A DNA stretch of 64,000 bases from Thalassotalea sp. HSM 43 (lineage in GTDB: Bacteria; Pseudomonadota; Gammaproteobacteria; Enterobacterales; Alteromonadaceae). Within the stretch, counting starts at the first letter, position 1, and each line of letters begins with the position of its first letter. The stretch lies in assembly GCF_004752005.1 (NCBI RefSeq), contig NZ_CP038493.1:3372302-3436301 (forward strand), read 5' to 3'. Made by a program: the position numbers and the translations under genes. The notes beneath the pieces were generated by a model that made no database searches, was not told the origin of the DNA, and saw nothing but the letters and a program-made list of their open reading frames with translations. Shown here piece after piece: positions 62,239 through 64,000 of the stretch.

Positions 62239-64000
62239 TTAGTTACGCGTTGGTAAGGCTTTTATATGGCCTTGACGGTAGCTCGACATCTTCGGTTGCA
62301 AGGCTCCACTACTTGGCAGTTTAGAACCAGCCATTGATTTCAATGGAGCTGGTGGTTGTGGGCTGATGCCTAGATTGTCCCACCAGTTTTGTCCTGCGTT
62401 CATCTCTAAAGGCTCTGGCAGACTGTCTATCAATGACAAATCAACTTCTGGTAGCAGACGCTCAGTAATGTATTCTGCGCGAGCACTGACACTGTCTTCT
62501 GCAACACGGCCACGTTGTCCCCATGAGACAATGTAGCTTTGGCTACGAATCAAGTCGCCGCTGTTATCGTATACCGGCACACTGGTTACTGCCGTATCAC
62601 GCTGGATACCAAATCGAACAGACATCATTAGCTCTTCAAATAAAATCGCTAAATCTTCTTTTTCATTGGTGTAATTGTAAAAGCCATTAGAGCGATCTGG
62701 ACGATAAAAACCGACCACGTCGTCAGGCATGTAACTGCGTTGTGTGGCGTTAGAGTCGCCGGTAAGGAAACGTACCTCAGCCAAATCACGCATATCATCA
62801 CTTAATAATGGGTATAAACGGTCTAAGTCATCTGAGATTTCATCTTCTTCAACGGCAGCGTTTAAGAATCGAGTCGAGTCACCGTAGGAATCCCATTCAG
62901 CCGGTGGCATGTAATCATTGGCGTGAGCCAGCTCATGATACAATAAGTCGGTTAGCTCAAAACGCATATCGCTTAAATCACGGCTTAACCCATCTTCTGG
63001 CGGATAATATAGTGATACGTAATCGTTGTCTTTTACGTAGCGCCACGGGATAACAAATTGTAAGTCATTACCAAAATCACTACGATAATCCGGTGCTTCG
63101 TTTATGGTTTCGCGTTGCGCCGCAGCAAGCCATAAATTTTCCGGGTCAAGATAAATTGCCCCGGTTGCTGCCCAGTAAAAAGAAGGGCGGATATCATAAG
63201 ATAAGACAATACCTGTTGTTGCTCTTAACAGGTTTTTAAAATCATCGTTATCATCGTACGCTTCAAGAAACGCTCTAAAATTCACCGCCATCCAGTCATG
63301 GGATACGACGACGCGATCCATGATTTGGTCAATGGTTGGCGTCGCACCGTTACTGTCAGTGGCTAATAAAGGTAAATCGCCTAATCGACATGAGTCTTCT
63401 AATTGATTTGAGTAAACACACTCAACCAAAGTGTCTTTGTATGGCGAGTCTTGGTTATAGACGTAGACGTTAGCTAATTGGCCATCATCAAAATAGGCTC
63501 CACCGGCGATACTTGGGCGATCTTCAACAAGTATACTGGCCTTGTCTCTATACACGTCACCGTCACGGGTTTCTGCCGTGACTTCAATTTCAATGATTTG
63601 ATCTTGATTGACCACGGGCGCGGTAAATATAGCCAATAATGGGTCGATGTTGTTTTCATCAAAGCTGATGTTCGGGCCCGATAATTGACGCCAGTTTATG
63701 GTATCGGTTTCGATGTCAGAATCAGCGAACAAGCGCAATGAGACATTGCCTGTTTCAACAACAGAGTGACCTCGAGATAAACGCAGTTTTGGTGACGCTT
63801 CGCTTACCGAAATTGTTGCGCTTTCATTTACTGAGGTGCCATTGCTTTTATAACTGACTGAAAAGGTGTATTGACCGGCATTTTCAGCTTCAAAGGAGAT
63901 AGCTTTGCTTTTATCGGCTAGTAACGTTACTGCCGGGCCTGAAGTTTGTGACCACTGAATATCGGTGATTTCATCCCCTGGGGCAAATAATAACAAGTCA
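62239..64000 (-). CDS. Putative metalloprotease with PKD/Ig-like repeats, 5' end outside window
   Basis: C-terminal 587 residues of a longer protein. Its N-terminal visible part has PKD/Ig-like beta-sandwich repeats (TISVSEASPKLRL, WSQTSGPAVTLLAD, WRQLSGPNISFD). The C-terminal half carries HELAHAND, a zinc HExxH motif, preceded by an acidic, aromatic-rich domain (DWMAVNFRAFLEAYDDND) and followed by FEELMMSVRFGI, whose Glu could be a third ligand. The first Met of the track is not a true start; the frame stays open to the window end. I do not recognise a named peptidase family. Confidence 0.7.
   Translation of the reverse strand, partial: DLLLFAPGDEITDIQWSQTSGPAVTLLADKSKAISFEAENAGQYTFSVSYKSNGTSVNESATISVSEASPKLRLSRGHSVVETGNVSLRLFADSDIETDTINWRQLSGPNISFDENNIDPLLAIFTAPVVNQDQIIEIEVTAETRDGDVYRDKASILVEDRPSIAGGAYFDDGQLANVYVYNQDSPYKDTLVECVYSNQLEDSCRLGDLPLLATDSNGATPTIDQIMDRVVVSHDWMAVNFRAFLEAYDDNDDFKNLLRATTGIVLSYDIRPSFYWAATGAIYLDPENLWLAAAQRETINEAPDYRSDFGNDLQFVIPWRYVKDNDYVSLYYPPEDGLSRDLSDMRFELTDLLYHELAHANDYMPPAEWDSYGDSTRFLNAAVEEDEISDDLDRLYPLLSDDMRDLAEVRFLTGDSNATQRSYMPDDVVGFYRPDRSNGFYNYTNEKEDLAILFEELMMSVRFGIQRDTAVTSVPVYDNSGDLIRSQSYIVSWGQRGRVAEDSVSARAEYITERLLPEVDLSLIDSLPEPLEMNAGQNWWDNLGISPQPPAPLKSMAGSKLPSSGALQPKMSSYRQGHIKALPTRN

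Overview
The window looks like chromosome of a marine gammaproteobacterium of the order Alteromonadales, most likely Colwelliaceae (Thalassotalea/Colwellia-like). I infer this from the protein families, the moderately low G+C, and gene neighbourhoods shared in part with Escherichia coli: dsbB-nhaB-fadR, cmoAB-aspS-ruvCAB, ybgC-tolQRAB-pal-cpoB, rnhA/dnaQ-tRNA-Asp, fadE-yafJ-like and purMN near hda. No phage, IS transposase, CRISPR array or complete integron is visible. Almost everything is core metabolism and maintenance.

Layout. 1-4200: SbcD (5' end cut by the window) and SbcC. 4200-7600: dsbB, nhaB and the divergent regulator fadR. 7600-10140: glutaredoxin, 2-Cys peroxiredoxin, a small membrane protein and RNase T. 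10350-14520: M1 aminopeptidase, a peroxiredoxin-like protein, a small exported protein and an ATP-grasp enzyme. 14650-21000: cmoA-cmoB, aspS, ruvC and ruvAB. 21080-22660: a MocA/XdhC pair. 22700-22850: a candidate small RNA. 23170-28450: the Tol-Pal operon. 28700-29330: four tRNA-Lys genes plus decayed copies. 29570-34010: small and exported proteins, rhombosortase, DTW protein and gamma-glutamyltransferase. 34030-38850: cysK, then a MoxR/VWA/RDD/lipoprotein cluster. 38930-43120: a DUF5916 outer-membrane-type protein, DUF599, GFA and DUF2919 proteins. 43120-45470: an A+T-rich accessory patch of unknown genes, a gene remnant and short repeats. 45670-50160: TetR and aldehyde dehydrogenase, an MBL hydrolase, rnhA and dnaQ. 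50345-50754: four tRNA-Asp genes. 50970-53740: S9 peptidase, SRPBCC and ABM proteins. 53900-64000: fadE, class II amidotransferase, DUF3108, purN, purM, DUF2066, hda and a truncated metalloprotease gene.

Regulation can be read in several places. A sequence close to the E. coli FadR operator lies 32 bp upstream of fadE, and a weaker one sits inside the spacer of the likely fadR promoter, so the window appears to hold both the fatty-acid regulator and one of its targets. A near-consensus LexA box precedes ruvAB, while ruvC stands apart. Stable-RNA promoters with G+C-rich discriminators precede both tRNA arrays, and a similar one on the minus strand drives the proposed sRNA. Most convergent gene pairs share a bidirectional intrinsic terminator.

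The best leads are the ~104-nt minus-strand sRNA candidate upstream of xdhC, the MoxR-VWA-split-RDD-lipoprotein cluster, the accessory patch in which unknown genes are followed by copies of one hairpin, the tRNA-Lys array with decayed copies, and a 115-bp element with perfect 12-bp inverted ends at 12302-12416.
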